A stretch of 64,000 nt of DNA from Chloroflexota bacterium (GTDB taxonomy: Bacteria; Chloroflexota; Anaerolineae; 4572-78; J111): positions 74,031 through 138,030 of the forward strand of contig BOKF01000022.1 of assembly GCA_016860845.1 (NCBI GenBank), written 5' to 3'. Position 1 is the stretch's first letter, and every line of letters begins with the position of its first letter. Positions 36,500 through 45,399 of this stretch are shown piece after piece. The notes beneath the pieces are model-generated. The model did not search any database and had not been told where the DNA came from. It saw nothing but the letters and a program-made list of their open reading frames with translations. Made by a program: the position numbers and the translations under genes.

Positions 36500-36665
36500 A
36501 TTGTGCGTAATTCAGGTGTCAGCACCCTGAGTAGACCGTAGTGGAGCGAAGGTCGTATCGAAGGGTGCGGCGGACGTGCCGCATCTTTGCCAACCCGCAC
36601 CCTTCGATACGCGCTCCACTGCGTTCCGCGCTATTCAGGATGCTAGTCTCAGTGTTATTTCGCAA
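36500..36665. repeat. Long imperfect inverted repeat between binding protein and permease
   Basis: GTATCGAAGGGTGCGG and CCGCACCCTTCGATAC form the inner stem; GTGGAGCG/CGCTCCAC, TGAGTAG/CTATTCA and GCGTAATT/AATTACGC extend it outward over about 165 bp. It separates the binding-protein gene from its permease, like the hairpin at 14674-14708, and is probably a dispersed element reused as an mRNA stem. Confidence 0.75.
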
Positions 36666-36735
36666 TTACGCATAATCTGTTTCTATTCTTCTGAGGACCG
36701 AGAGGCTTGAACGCCACCTATGAAAGCGAGATTCT

Positions 36736-37614
36736 ATGCAAAGCAATGCGCGGCCGCGGGCAGTCCTGCGCACGTATCCTAACTGGTTTTATCTGCCGGC
36801 AGCCCTGGTGTTCGGTGTGTTCTTTATCGTGCCGACGGCGCTCGCCTTCTACTTCAGCCTGACCCGCTGGACGCTCTTCAGCGCCACGTTCATCGGCCTC
36901 GAAAACTACATCACTTTCCTGAACGACCCCATGCTCATGACCGGGCTGCGTAACACTATTATTTATGCCATGCTGACCAGCGGCCTCAAAGTTATCATCT
37001 CGCTGCCGCTGGCCATGCTGCTCACCTCGAATATCCGGTTTAAGGGACTGCTCCGGAGCATCATCTTTTTCCCAGTGCTGGTCAGTACCGTCGCCGTCGG
37101 GATCACCTTCTCCACACTTATGCAGCCGTCTGTAGGGCTTATCAACACGGCCCTCGGCTTCATCGGGCTGCCGCAGCCGGATTGGCTGGGGGACCCAGGT
37201 CTCGCGCTCTACTCGGTGGCGCTGGTTGATGTCTGGAAGGGCATCGGCATAGCGATGGTGATATTTATGGCGGGCATAATATCCATCCCGCAGGATTATT
37301 TCGAAGCAGCGCGGCTGGAGGGCGGAACCTGGGTAAAATTCCGTTATGTCATCCTGCCGCTCGCCCGCAATGCGACATTCACGGTCATCCTGCTCTCGTT
37401 TATCGGCGGATTGCGGACCTTCGATTTGATTTGGACTATGACCCGTGGTGGTCCAGGCTTTGCCTCAGATGTGCTCACCTCGGTGATTTACAAGGAGTAT
37501 CAGGCCGGGTTCTATGGCCTGTCAACTGCCGGCAATGTTGTCCTCTTCATTCTCGTCACGATCATTGTATATCCGCTGATGCGGTCCTTCCATCGGATGG
37601 AGCTTGAGCTATGA
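36736..37614 (+). CDS. Sugar ABC importer permease (MalF/UgpA type)
   Basis: A 292-residue permease with six membrane segments and the cytosolic EAA loop EAARLEGGTWVKFRYVILPL near residues 195-214, which docks the ATPase. Overlaps the second permease gene by four bases (ATGA). No strong ribosome-binding site is visible, consistent with lower expression than the binding protein. Confidence 0.92.
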   Translation: MQSNARPRAVLRTYPNWFYLPAALVFGVFFIVPTALAFYFSLTRWTLFSATFIGLENYITFLNDPMLMTGLRNTIIYAMLTSGLKVIISLPLAMLLTSNIRFKGLLRSIIFFPVLVSTVAVGITFSTLMQPSVGLINTALGFIGLPQPDWLGDPGLALYSVALVDVWKGIGIAMVIFMAGIISIPQDYFEAARLEGGTWVKFRYVILPLARNATFTVILLSFIGGLRTFDLIWTMTRGGPGFASDVLTSVIYKEYQAGFYGLSTAGNVVLFILVTIIVYPLMRSFHRMELEL

Positions 37615-38447
37615 AAGTCGGCAAATTCATCGGGAGCGTTGGGAGAGATGCTGCTACGCTCGTCATCATCAGCATCGTTTTTGTCGTGCCCTTCATCTTT
37701 ATTTTGCTGACTGCGGCCAAGACGCGCCAGGAGGCTGCTCTTTTTGAGTTCAGTTGGCCGAGCCAGTTTCAACTGTTTCAAAACATCCGCGAGGTCATGG
37801 TTTTTGGCGACAACCGGATGCTGCTGGCGCTGTGGAACAGCTCGCTGCTGACCGTCGGCTCGGTGACGTTGATCGTCTTGTTCTCTGCCCTCGTCGCCTT
37901 TGTGATGCAGCGCCGCAGGGATAAGCTGGCGTCGGTGGTCAGTTCGGTTATGCTCGCGGGGCTAATCATCCCTCCGGCCGTCGTGCCAACGATCTTCGTT
38001 CTGCAGTGGCTTGGTCTCTACAAAACACTCCTCGGTTTGATCATGGTCGAAGTCGCTTACACCATGCCCTTCGCCATCCTGATCTTCCGGGCGTTCATGG
38101 CCTCCATCCCCAGAGAGCTGGATGAGGCCGCCATCATGGATGGCGCGTCTCCGTTGCGGGTGTTCTTCTCCATTATTCTGCCGCTGTTGCAGCCGGCCAT
38201 TGTGACGGTGGTCGTCACCTCGTCTGTGACCATCTTCAACGACTTTGTCGGACCGCTTTACTTCCTCCCCGGCGCGGAGAATGTTACTGCGCCGCTGACG
38301 TTGTTCAACTTCATGAGCCAGTTCAGCTCGCAGTGGAACCTGCTCTTCGCGGATGTGGTCGTCATTACTATTCTGCCCCTCATCGTGTTCATATTCTTCC
38401 AGAGACAGCTCGTTTCGGGCATGATGGGCGGCGCGATCAAAGGCTAA
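37611..38447 (+). CDS. Sugar ABC importer permease (MalG/UgpE type)
   Basis: A 278-residue permease, six membrane segments, with the EAA loop DEAAIMDGASPLRVFFSIIL near residues 165-184. Together with the preceding permease it forms the channel. No ATPase gene follows, so a shared MsmK/UgpC-like ATPase encoded elsewhere must energise the system, as is common for family-1 sugar importers. A heptamer/octamer repeat starts four bases after its stop. Confidence 0.92.
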   Translation: MKVGKFIGSVGRDAATLVIISIVFVVPFIFILLTAAKTRQEAALFEFSWPSQFQLFQNIREVMVFGDNRMLLALWNSSLLTVGSVTLIVLFSALVAFVMQRRRDKLASVVSSVMLAGLIIPPAVVPTIFVLQWLGLYKTLLGLIMVEVAYTMPFAILIFRAFMASIPRELDEAAIMDGASPLRVFFSIILPLLQPAIVTVVVTSSVTIFNDFVGPLYFLPGAENVTAPLTLFNFMSQFSSQWNLLFADVVVITILPLIVFIFFQRQLVSGMMGGAIKG

Positions 38448-38450
38448 TCT

Positions 38451-38514
38451 GTAGGGTAGCAAGGTAGCAAAGTAGCAGAGTCGCATAATCCCCCGTCTAC
38501 CGTCTACCGTCTAC
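38451..38514. repeat. GGTAGCAA octamers plus CGTCTAC heptamers
   Basis: Roughly three GGTAGCAA-type units, a spacer AGTCGCATAATCCCC, and three exact CGTCTAC units. The reverse complement of this whole arrangement, spacer included, is at 59775-59842. Confidence 0.88.
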
Positions 38515-38532
38515 AATTTCAAAGGAGACTTT

Positions 38533-41280
38533 ATGACCTCAATCACTCAACTCAAATGCGAGTATCGCCTCAATCCCCTGGGCATTGACATCACCACGCC
38601 CCGGCTCAGTTGGCAAATGCAAAGCGACCGGCCCGGCGCACGCCAAACAGCTTATCGTGTCCTGGCCGCCAGCGACCCGGACCAGTTGCGCGCTGGCCAG
38701 GCCGATTTATGGGACAGCGGCAAAATCGAGTCGGATCAGTCGCTTCATATTCCTTATGCCGGCCAGAAATTGGGGTCGCGCCAGCGAGTCCACTGGCAAG
38801 TGACCGTCTGGGATGAAACAGGCCAGGCCAGCGACAGTGATCCCGCCTGGTTCGAGATCGGGCTGTTGCAACGGAGCGATTGGCAAGCCAGGTGGATTGG
38901 CGCAGCGTTGACCGGCGGGCCGCGCACCACCATCCCAGCGCCTTTCCTGCGCAAATCCTTTCAACTGGAGGGCGAGGTAAAAACGGCGCGATTGTACGTG
39001 ACCGCCCTGGGCCTCTATGAGTGTTCTATTAACGGCCAGCCGGTCGGCGACGATGTCTTCACCCCTGGCTGGACCGACTATCGTAAACGGGTGCAGTACC
39101 AAGTTTATGATGTTACTAGCCTGCTGCGCCAGGGTGAGAATGTCATCGGCGCTATCCTCGGCGACGGCTGGGCGGTGGGATACGTCGCCTGGCATTCCCG
39201 GCAGCAGTACTTCGACCGGCCTCGCCTCCTGGCCCAGGTGGAGATTACCCTGACCGATGGGCGTATGATGAGGGTGGTCACGGATCGCACCTGGAAGCAC
39301 CAGTTCGGCCCCCTGCTCGAAAATGATCTGCTGATGGGTGAAGCCTACGACGCCCGCCTGGAAGTGCTCGGCTGGGATGCGCCGGGATTCGATGACAAAC
39401 GCTGGCTGGGGGTGGAGCTTTTTGCTGATCCGGGCATGGCGCTAGTCGCCACAAACGGACCAACGGTGCGCCGCATCAGTGAATTGAAGCCAATCGGCGA
39501 TCCGGTGGATAAGGGCGATATGCAGACAAAACGGTTCATCTTCGACCTGGGACAGAATATGGTCGGCCGCGTCCGTTTCAGAGGCAGCGCTCCGGCCGGC
39601 ACAACCGTGACGCTTCGTTTTGCGGAAGTCCTCAACGCCGATGGCTCCCTCTATACCGCCAATCTTCGCACGGCGCGAACTACCGACTATTACACCTTTA
39701 AAGGGGAGGACGAAGAAACCTGGGAGCCGAAATTTACCTTCCACGGCTTTCGCTATGTTGAACTGGTAGGCTACCCCGGCCCGGTGCCCCGCGACACCAT
39801 CACCGGCATCGTGCTTCATTCCGAGATGACCCCCACCGGCCATTTCGAGTGCTCGGAGCCGCTCCTCAACCAGTTGCAGAGTAACATCGTCTGGGGGCAA
39901 AAGGGCAACTTTGTTGACATCCCCACCGACTGTCCCCAGCGTGACGAGCGGTTGGGCTGGACAGGCGACATCCAGGTCTTTGCCCGTACTGCCGCCTTTA
40001 ACTTTGATGTGGCCGGTTTTCTGACCCGCTGGACGCAGGATGTGGCCAACGCCCAAACCGAAGAGGGGAGCGTCCCACCCGTCGTGCCCAGCGTAGATAC
40101 CTCATTTATGAGTGATGGCGGCCCGGCCTGGTCCGACGCCGTGATTATCTGCCCCTGGACCCTCTACCTTTGTTATGGCGACCAGCGCATCCTTGAAAAC
40201 AACTATGGGATGATGAGCAAGTTCATGCAGTTCATTATCGAAGCCAGTCCCGGCTACATCCGCTGTGCGCCCGAATATGAAGGCTGGCCCGGCTTTGGCG
40301 ACTGGCTCTCGATCAACGCCAATACTCCGCGTGACCTGATCGGCACGGCCTTTCTGGCTTACGACGCCAATCTGATGGCTCAGATCGCCGCTGTGCTGGG
40401 GAAGAAAGAGGATGCCAACAGGTATCACTCGCTCTTTGCTGAGGTAAAAAAAGCTTTTGCCGCCCGCTATTTGAAAGGTAGCCAAGTGCCCATCGCCAGC
40501 GCACCGCCTTCCGAAGTCCGGCAGAGGATGGACCGGGCCGATGCAATCTCGCGGGGCAACTTAAAAGCGGTTGATTACGGGCCGGTCGCCTCGCAAGTTT
40601 TTAACGCCGACCTCTTCACGCCGACCCAAACGGCCTATGTTTTGGCGCTGCACTTCGACCTGCTGCCGGAGGAACTGCGCCCCCTCGCCGTTGCCGAACT
40701 GGTCGCCGATATCGAACGGCGCGGCATGCACCTGTCTACCGGCTTTGTCGGCGCGCCTTATCTACCACACGTCCTCAGCGATAATGGACGGCTCGATATC
40801 GCCTATGCGCTCCTTCATCAAAAGACCTGGCCCTCATGGCTCTATTCGGTAACACAAGGAGCGACCACCATCTGGGAGCGCTGGGATGGCTGGACTGAAG
40901 AGAATGGCTTCCAGGACCCCGGCATGAACTCGTTCAATCATTACGCCTACGGCTCAATCGGGGCCTGGCTTTACAAGACGGCAGCGGGTATCGAGCTTGA
41001 CCCGGTGCAGCCGGGCTACAAACACATTATTCTCCGCCCCCAACCCGGCGGTGGGTTGACCTATGCCTGTGGCAAACTCAAGACGCTTTATGGTGAACTG
41101 GTCTCGCACTGGTCACTTAACCGAGGTACATTCGAGTGGATGGTGCTTGTGCCTCCCAACACAACCGCGACCGTGTATCTGCCGGTACAGAAAGAGCGTA
41201 AGATTATGTTGAATGGGCAAATCACCCCTGGCTCAGTTCACGAGGTCGAGGCGGGTGAGTATCACTTTGTCGTAGGGTGA
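38533..41280 (+). CDS. GH78 alpha-L-rhamnosidase
   Basis: A 915-residue glycoside hydrolase in the classical GH78 layout: N-terminal beta domain beginning LKCEYRLNPLGIDITTPRLSW, a rhamnosidase N domain (ARLYVTALGLYECSINGQPV), a concanavalin-like domain, the (alpha/alpha)6 catalytic barrel with DCPQRDERLGWTGD (about 471-484) holding acidic catalytic residues, and a C-terminal beta domain (MVLVPPNTTATVYLP). No signal peptide, so rhamnosides are probably hydrolysed after import. Good AAAGGAG site 19 bp after a tandem repeat. Confidence 0.95.
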   Translation: MTSITQLKCEYRLNPLGIDITTPRLSWQMQSDRPGARQTAYRVLAASDPDQLRAGQADLWDSGKIESDQSLHIPYAGQKLGSRQRVHWQVTVWDETGQASDSDPAWFEIGLLQRSDWQARWIGAALTGGPRTTIPAPFLRKSFQLEGEVKTARLYVTALGLYECSINGQPVGDDVFTPGWTDYRKRVQYQVYDVTSLLRQGENVIGAILGDGWAVGYVAWHSRQQYFDRPRLLAQVEITLTDGRMMRVVTDRTWKHQFGPLLENDLLMGEAYDARLEVLGWDAPGFDDKRWLGVELFADPGMALVATNGPTVRRISELKPIGDPVDKGDMQTKRFIFDLGQNMVGRVRFRGSAPAGTTVTLRFAEVLNADGSLYTANLRTARTTDYYTFKGEDEETWEPKFTFHGFRYVELVGYPGPVPRDTITGIVLHSEMTPTGHFECSEPLLNQLQSNIVWGQKGNFVDIPTDCPQRDERLGWTGDIQVFARTAAFNFDVAGFLTRWTQDVANAQTEEGSVPPVVPSVDTSFMSDGGPAWSDAVIICPWTLYLCYGDQRILENNYGMMSKFMQFIIEASPGYIRCAPEYEGWPGFGDWLSINANTPRDLIGTAFLAYDANLMAQIAAVLGKKEDANRYHSLFAEVKKAFAARYLKGSQVPIASAPPSEVRQRMDRADAISRGNLKAVDYGPVASQVFNADLFTPTQTAYVLALHFDLLPEELRPLAVAELVADIERRGMHLSTGFVGAPYLPHVLSDNGRLDIAYALLHQKTWPSWLYSVTQGATTIWERWDGWTEENGFQDPGMNSFNHYAYGSIGAWLYKTAAGIELDPVQPGYKHIILRPQPGGGLTYACGKLKTLYGELVSHWSLNRGTFEWMVLVPPNTTATVYLPVQKERKIMLNGQITPGSVHEVEAGEYHFVVG

Positions 41281-41356
41281 CTTACCCTTTCTCAATGAGA
41301 AGCGGGAAGTGATTTTCCAAAAAATATATTAGACCCCTGCCCTTCAATTACCCGCT

Positions 41357-42742
41357 TTAGAAGAAATCAGCAAAATAAGAGTGGGCGGCCAGGTCCACCA
41401 GCTTTTTGGTCATCACCAGGGGTTCACCCCGGTAATTGGCAAAGATAATCATCTGCTTCAGCAAATCACGGGGGTGACAGGCGCGCATATTGCGGCCCAT
41501 GTGAACGTAATACTCCTGCAGCAGATACTCGTAGGCGGCTTCGTCAAACTTAAAGCCGCGGGTGGCGCAGGTCGCGACCAAGATAGCTCGGAACTGCTCT
41601 TCGTTAGGGTCGCCAATGCCCAGCTTGTGGCTGATGCGGCGCAGAAAGGCTTCGTCCACCAGGGCTGCCGGGTCCAGATTGGTGGAGAAGACGATGAGAG
41701 TTTCAAAGGGAATTGAAAATTTCTTGCCGGTGTGAAAGGTTAAGAAATCCAGGCGTTCTTCCAGGGGCACAATCCAGCGATTGAGCAGTTCGCCGGGAGC
41801 CATCTGCTGCCGGCCAAAGTCGTCAATGACCAGCAGGCCGTTGTTGGCCTTCAACTGGAAAGGCGCTTCGTAAAAACGGCTGGATTCGCTCCATGAAAGT
41901 TCCAGGTCCGACAGGGTTAACTCGCCGCCGGTGATGACGACAGGTGGATAACAGCGCACCCACCTTTTATCCAGGCGGTTGGCTTCGGCCACCTGAACTT
42001 CTTCGGCGACCACGGGCCGGTGCGTCGAGAGATCAAAGACCTTGATCACCTGCCCATCCTCATAAATGGCATGGGGTACCATCACATTTCCAGGGAGCAG
42101 GCGCAGCCCAATCGCCTTGGCGATGCTGGTTTTGCCGTTACCGGGCGGTCCATAGACAAAGAGCGACTCGTAAGAGTTTACGGCCGGGCCAATCCGCTCA
42201 ATAATATCATCAGAAAGAATCAGCCCGTACAGGGCTTTCCGTACATCCGCATCCTTGACTGTCGGACGGATTTTGGACTGCGCTTTGACCACTTCGATGT
42301 AATGATCCAGAGTGACCGGGCACGGCCCGACGTAACGATTGCGCTCCAGAAGTTCACGGGCGCGTTCGCCGCCCTTATCGGTGATCGTGTACTGGTAGGA
42401 GACCGGATTGAGGCTGCTGCCACCGGCTACTTCGATAAGATGTTGGGCTTTAAGGGCGCGCAGGATCGGCTCGACGACCCCGCTGAAATGCAGTCGTAAA
42501 GCCTGAGCCACCTGCCCGCCTTGCATCAAGCCGCCAAAATAGAGAATTTTCAGCGTCAAATCAGCTAAAACCGGGGTAGGAATCCGGGTGGCCTCGATGG
42601 TACGGGGTTCTTCGATGAGCTGGAGCAGGGCACTGTCCATCCCTTCCAGCGAAGACGGCTCACCTCCCGCGGGGACTATATCACGTCGAAGCTCATTGGT
42701 GCCGGTCAATGTTCTTAGTTTTGGGCCGCGCGGCTCTGTCAT
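41357..42742 (-). CDS. AAA ATPase with N-terminal winged-helix region
   Basis: A 461-residue ATPase. Residues about 60-130 look like a winged helix (LTLKILYFGGLMQGGQVAQAL, then YTITDKGGERARELLER). The AAA core has Walker A GPPGNGKTS, Walker B LLVIDDFGRQ, sensor 1 IVFSTNLDP and an Arg-finger region VDEAFLRRISHKL. Walker-A-containing segment DDIIERIGPAVNSYESLFVYG precedes. Proteins of this layout are widespread in Chloroflexota without clear function; some lie near type IV pilus or secretion genes. Strong AAAGGAG site. It converges on the GH78 gene and is probably a separate transcript from the decarboxylase. Confidence 0.82.
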   Translation of the reverse strand: MTEPRGPKLRTLTGTNELRRDIVPAGGEPSSLEGMDSALLQLIEEPRTIEATRIPTPVLADLTLKILYFGGLMQGGQVAQALRLHFSGVVEPILRALKAQHLIEVAGGSSLNPVSYQYTITDKGGERARELLERNRYVGPCPVTLDHYIEVVKAQSKIRPTVKDADVRKALYGLILSDDIIERIGPAVNSYESLFVYGPPGNGKTSIAKAIGLRLLPGNVMVPHAIYEDGQVIKVFDLSTHRPVVAEEVQVAEANRLDKRWVRCYPPVVITGGELTLSDLELSWSESSRFYEAPFQLKANNGLLVIDDFGRQQMAPGELLNRWIVPLEERLDFLTFHTGKKFSIPFETLIVFSTNLDPAALVDEAFLRRISHKLGIGDPNEEQFRAILVATCATRGFKFDEAAYEYLLQEYYVHMGRNMRACHPRDLLKQMIIFANYRGEPLVMTKKLVDLAAHSYFADFF

Positions 42743-42914
42743 ATTGCATCTCCTTTAGCTTGCCACTATAAACAACTATAACTATAGCACAGGATCAAAG
42801 TTAGGCAAGAGCAAAGCCAGAACCGAATCAGTTACAGAAAGCTATTTGTGGGTAAACAAAAAAGCCGCCCCATGGAAAATTGGACGGCAGGCAGTAGTAA
42901 CAACAGCGCTAAAC

Positions 42915-43169
42915 TCAGGCGGATTTGCTCCTAACGGTGAAGAACCAGAGTGCCACCGGGATGCCGACAAAGATGATGCCCAGGCAGATAGCACCGGCGC
43001 CGGCCGCCAAGGCAGCCATGGGGTCGCTGCTGCCCCCAATATCTATGTCAGCGTTAGGCATGAAACTGACAACGGAGGCAATGAGTCCCCAAAAGCAGGA
43101 AAATAATCCGGGACAACCACATAAAACGGCGCTGACGATGGTTAAAATGAGACCGGTTTGACGGGTCAT
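42915..43169 (-). CDS. Small two-helix membrane protein
   Basis: An 84-residue protein with two hydrophobic segments (about 6-36 and 52-78) around a short hydrophilic loop (NADIDIGGSSDP). A good AAAGGAG site and typical membrane composition support it as a real gene. No family recognised. Located between the decarboxylase beta-subunit and the AAA ATPase genes. Confidence 0.7.
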   Translation of the reverse strand: MTRQTGLILTIVSAVLCGCPGLFSCFWGLIASVVSFMPNADIDIGGSSDPMAALAAGAGAICLGIIFVGIPVALWFFTVRSKSA

Positions 43170-43277
43170 GGGATGCTCCTTTTGAAGTTAAGGGTTTGAT
43201 CTAATACATGTCCATGATAACACTGAATCAAGAATTTACCTAATGGATTTGGACTTTCAAAATGGGTGACAAGACAA

Positions 43278-44402
43278 TTACAATAATCCTCCGACCAGGG
43301 CTAAAACCACCCCTCCGGCGATGACGCTGCTTAATTGACCGGCCGCGTTGGCCCCCATCGCATGCATGAGTAGAAAATTCTCAAAATCATACTCCTGGCC
43401 CAGCCGCTGCACAATTCGAGCCGACATGGGAAAGGCGCTGATGCCGGCGGCTCCAATCAGGGGATTGAACTTTTTGCCGGAGAACCAGTACATCAGCTTT
43501 CCAAACAGTACCCCGCCGACTGTGTCAAGCACAAAGGCCAGCAGCCCCACCGCCAGGATAAGCAGGGTATCAATCTTGATGAAATCATTGCCAAACATCG
43601 TCCCGCCGATGCTCAATCCCAGAAAAATTGTGGCGATGTTCGTAATTTCGTTCTGGGCGGTCTTGCTCAGCCGGTCCACCGCCCCTGACTCGCGCATAAG
43701 GTTGCCAAACATCAGCGTAGCAATCAGAGGGGAGGCCACCGGGGCCAGCAAGGAAACGACGATGGTTACGACAATAGGGAACAGTATCCGCACGGGGCGC
43801 GAAACAGGGCGTTGCGTATAAGGCATGCGCACTTTGCGCTCGGCGTCGGTCGTCATGAAGCGCATCACCGGCGGCTGGATAATCGGCACCAAAGACATAT
43901 AACTATAAGCGGTCACAGCGATAGCCCCCAATAGATGGGGCGCCAGCTTGGACGAGACGTAAATCGAGGTTGGCCCGTCAATTGCGCCGATAATGCCAAT
44001 GGAGGCCGACTCGTTCAAATTGAAGCCGAGCAGCAGCGCCAAAATCAAGGTGAGGAAGATACCCAGTTGACCGGCTGCGCCCAGCAAGGCCATTTTGGGC
44101 ATCTCTAACAGCGGGCCAAAATCGGTCATGGCCCCAATGCCGATAAAGATAAGCAGCGGGAACAGTTCAGTTTTGATGCCGGCCTGATACAGAATACCCA
44201 GCAGACCATTTTCGCCGGTAATGCCGGTCAGCGGCAGGTTAGCCAGGATAACCCCAAAGCCAATAGGTAATAACAGCACCGGCTCATAATCCTTGGCAAT
44301 AGCCAGGTAAATCAACACCCCACCTACAACCATCATGACCACCATCTGCCAGGATAAACTGGACAGCGCGGCCAGGAGGATGTTTAAATTACTGAAATCC
44401 AT
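43278..44402 (-). CDS. Na+-translocating acyl-CoA decarboxylase beta subunit (OadB/MmdB/GcdB family)
   Basis: A 374-residue polytopic membrane protein of the Na+-transporting carboxylic acid decarboxylase beta family. Diagnostic stretches are IGIGAMTDFGPLLEMPKMALLGAAGQ, GIIGAIDGPTSIYVSSKLAP and the late GAAGISAFPMSARIVQ and HAMGANAAGQLSSVIAGG; the conserved Asp in GAIDGPTSI is the Na+/proton site. It decarboxylates carboxybiotin on the carrier subunit and couples this to Na+ export. Forms one operon-like set with the carrier, OadG-type and carboxyltransferase genes upstream. Confidence 0.93.
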   Translation of the reverse strand: MDFSNLNILLAALSSLSWQMVVMMVVGGVLIYLAIAKDYEPVLLLPIGFGVILANLPLTGITGENGLLGILYQAGIKTELFPLLIFIGIGAMTDFGPLLEMPKMALLGAAGQLGIFLTLILALLLGFNLNESASIGIIGAIDGPTSIYVSSKLAPHLLGAIAVTAYSYMSLVPIIQPPVMRFMTTDAERKVRMPYTQRPVSRPVRILFPIVVTIVVSLLAPVASPLIATLMFGNLMRESGAVDRLSKTAQNEITNIATIFLGLSIGGTMFGNDFIKIDTLLILAVGLLAFVLDTVGGVLFGKLMYWFSGKKFNPLIGAAGISAFPMSARIVQRLGQEYDFENFLLMHAMGANAAGQLSSVIAGGVVLALVGGLL

Positions 44403-44443
44403 GATATTTCCTCTTACCTTTCAACCTCGAAAGGATAATTACC

Positions 44444-44530
44444 CAGATGACTGGCACTTTTACCCTCTGGCAGGACGATTACAAATAGCCAATCTTATCC
44501 GATCAAGTAGCGGTCGCCTCGAAAGGTAGC
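44444..44530. repeat. TGACTGGCAC dispersed palindromic element, diverged copy
   Basis: AGATGACTGGCACTTTT, TCTGGCAGGACGATTA and TCAAGTAGCGGTCGCCT align with the two arms and centre of the element at 34866-34956. It lies in the gap between the carrier and beta-subunit genes. Confidence 0.7.
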
Positions 44531-45018
44531 TACTTGCTTTCACCATCTACCTGGAAGGTAAACAAAACCTGCCCGTGAGCCACTGTCTGCCCAGGACTTA
44601 CCTCGACGGTGGCTACGATGCCATCACGCGGCGAGCGAACGGCGTTTTTCATCTTCATGGCTTCCAGAGTACACAGGGGCTGACCAAATTTCACCCGCTC
44701 CCCAGGCTGAGCCAGAACTTCGATAATAGCCCCCGGCATTGGCGCGCGCAGGCTGGACACAGAGGGTCCGGCGGGTGCAGTAGGGGGCGGCGCTTTGGGG
44801 GGGGCGGCGGTTTCTCGGACCATGGGGGTTAACACGGCAGCGGGGGCGGAGGCTGGCCCGGTAACTATCTCAGCCGGCTCAATATCCACTACGTAAGGGT
44901 GGCCGTTAACGTTGACTGTTACTGGCGAGTTGGTCAGACTCCCCCGCACCTCCACCAGATACGATTTACCGTTAACCGTTACTTTAACCCGTCGTCCTCG
45001 TAAGACATTGCTATCCAT
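44530..45018 (-). CDS. Biotin carboxyl carrier subunit of the Na+ decarboxylase
   Basis: A 162-residue carrier. A short N-terminal beta-rich region (VKVTVNGKSYLVEVRG) leads to a Pro/Ala-rich flexible linker (about 55-90) and a C-terminal biotinyl domain with the attachment motif LEAMKMKN; the Lys between the two Met residues is biotinylated. The carrier shuttles the carboxyl group from the carboxyltransferase to the membrane beta subunit. Separated by three bases from the OadG-like gene. Confidence 0.93.
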   Translation of the reverse strand: MDSNVLRGRRVKVTVNGKSYLVEVRGSLTNSPVTVNVNGHPYVVDIEPAEIVTGPASAPAAVLTPMVRETAAPPKAPPPTAPAGPSVSSLRAPMPGAIIEVLAQPGERVKFGQPLCTLEAMKMKNAVRSPRDGIVATVEVSPGQTVAHGQVLFTFQVDGESK

Positions 45019-45021
45019 AAG

Positions 45022-45381
45022 TTAATTTCTCCCTTGTATTTGGGCATCATCCGGTAAGTGCTGCTCTAGCCGGCCCACGGTCCACCAGGGGCCATGGCCT
45101 CGCTCCAGGTCTACCCCCAGGTTGCTCCGGCACAGTTCCTGAGAATACAGATGGGCCAGGGCCACTGTAATCGCTATGGCTATTTCCTCTTCGGTGGTGT
45201 CGCGGCTTTGCGGGTTGACAACTTTTTGCGCAGCAGCCTTTTCCCTGGCCAGGTCCACTTTTTGCCTCGCCGGGAAGAGTCGCTTTAACAGCATAATGAT
45301 CCCAATAAAAATGATCAGGGCGCTAAAGGTAATGCTCAAGCCCATCACCATAATGGTCAAACCTTGCTCAATGTTGCTCAC
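45022..45381 (-). CDS. Na+ decarboxylase small membrane subunit (OadG family)
   Basis: A 119-residue protein with one N-terminal membrane helix (IMVMGLSITFSALIIFIGII, about 10-29) and a hydrophilic tail (TTEEEIAIAITVALAHLYSQEL), the pattern of OadG/MmdD subunits that hold the complex together. The last 40 residues are unusual for the family. Lies between the carboxyltransferase and carrier genes with very short gaps. Confidence 0.88.
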   Translation of the reverse strand: MSNIEQGLTIMVMGLSITFSALIIFIGIIMLLKRLFPARQKVDLAREKAAAQKVVNPQSRDTTEEEIAIAITVALAHLYSQELCRSNLGVDLERGHGPWWTVGRLEQHLPDDAQIQGRN

Positions 45382-45399
45382 GATTGCCTGCCTTCTTCT

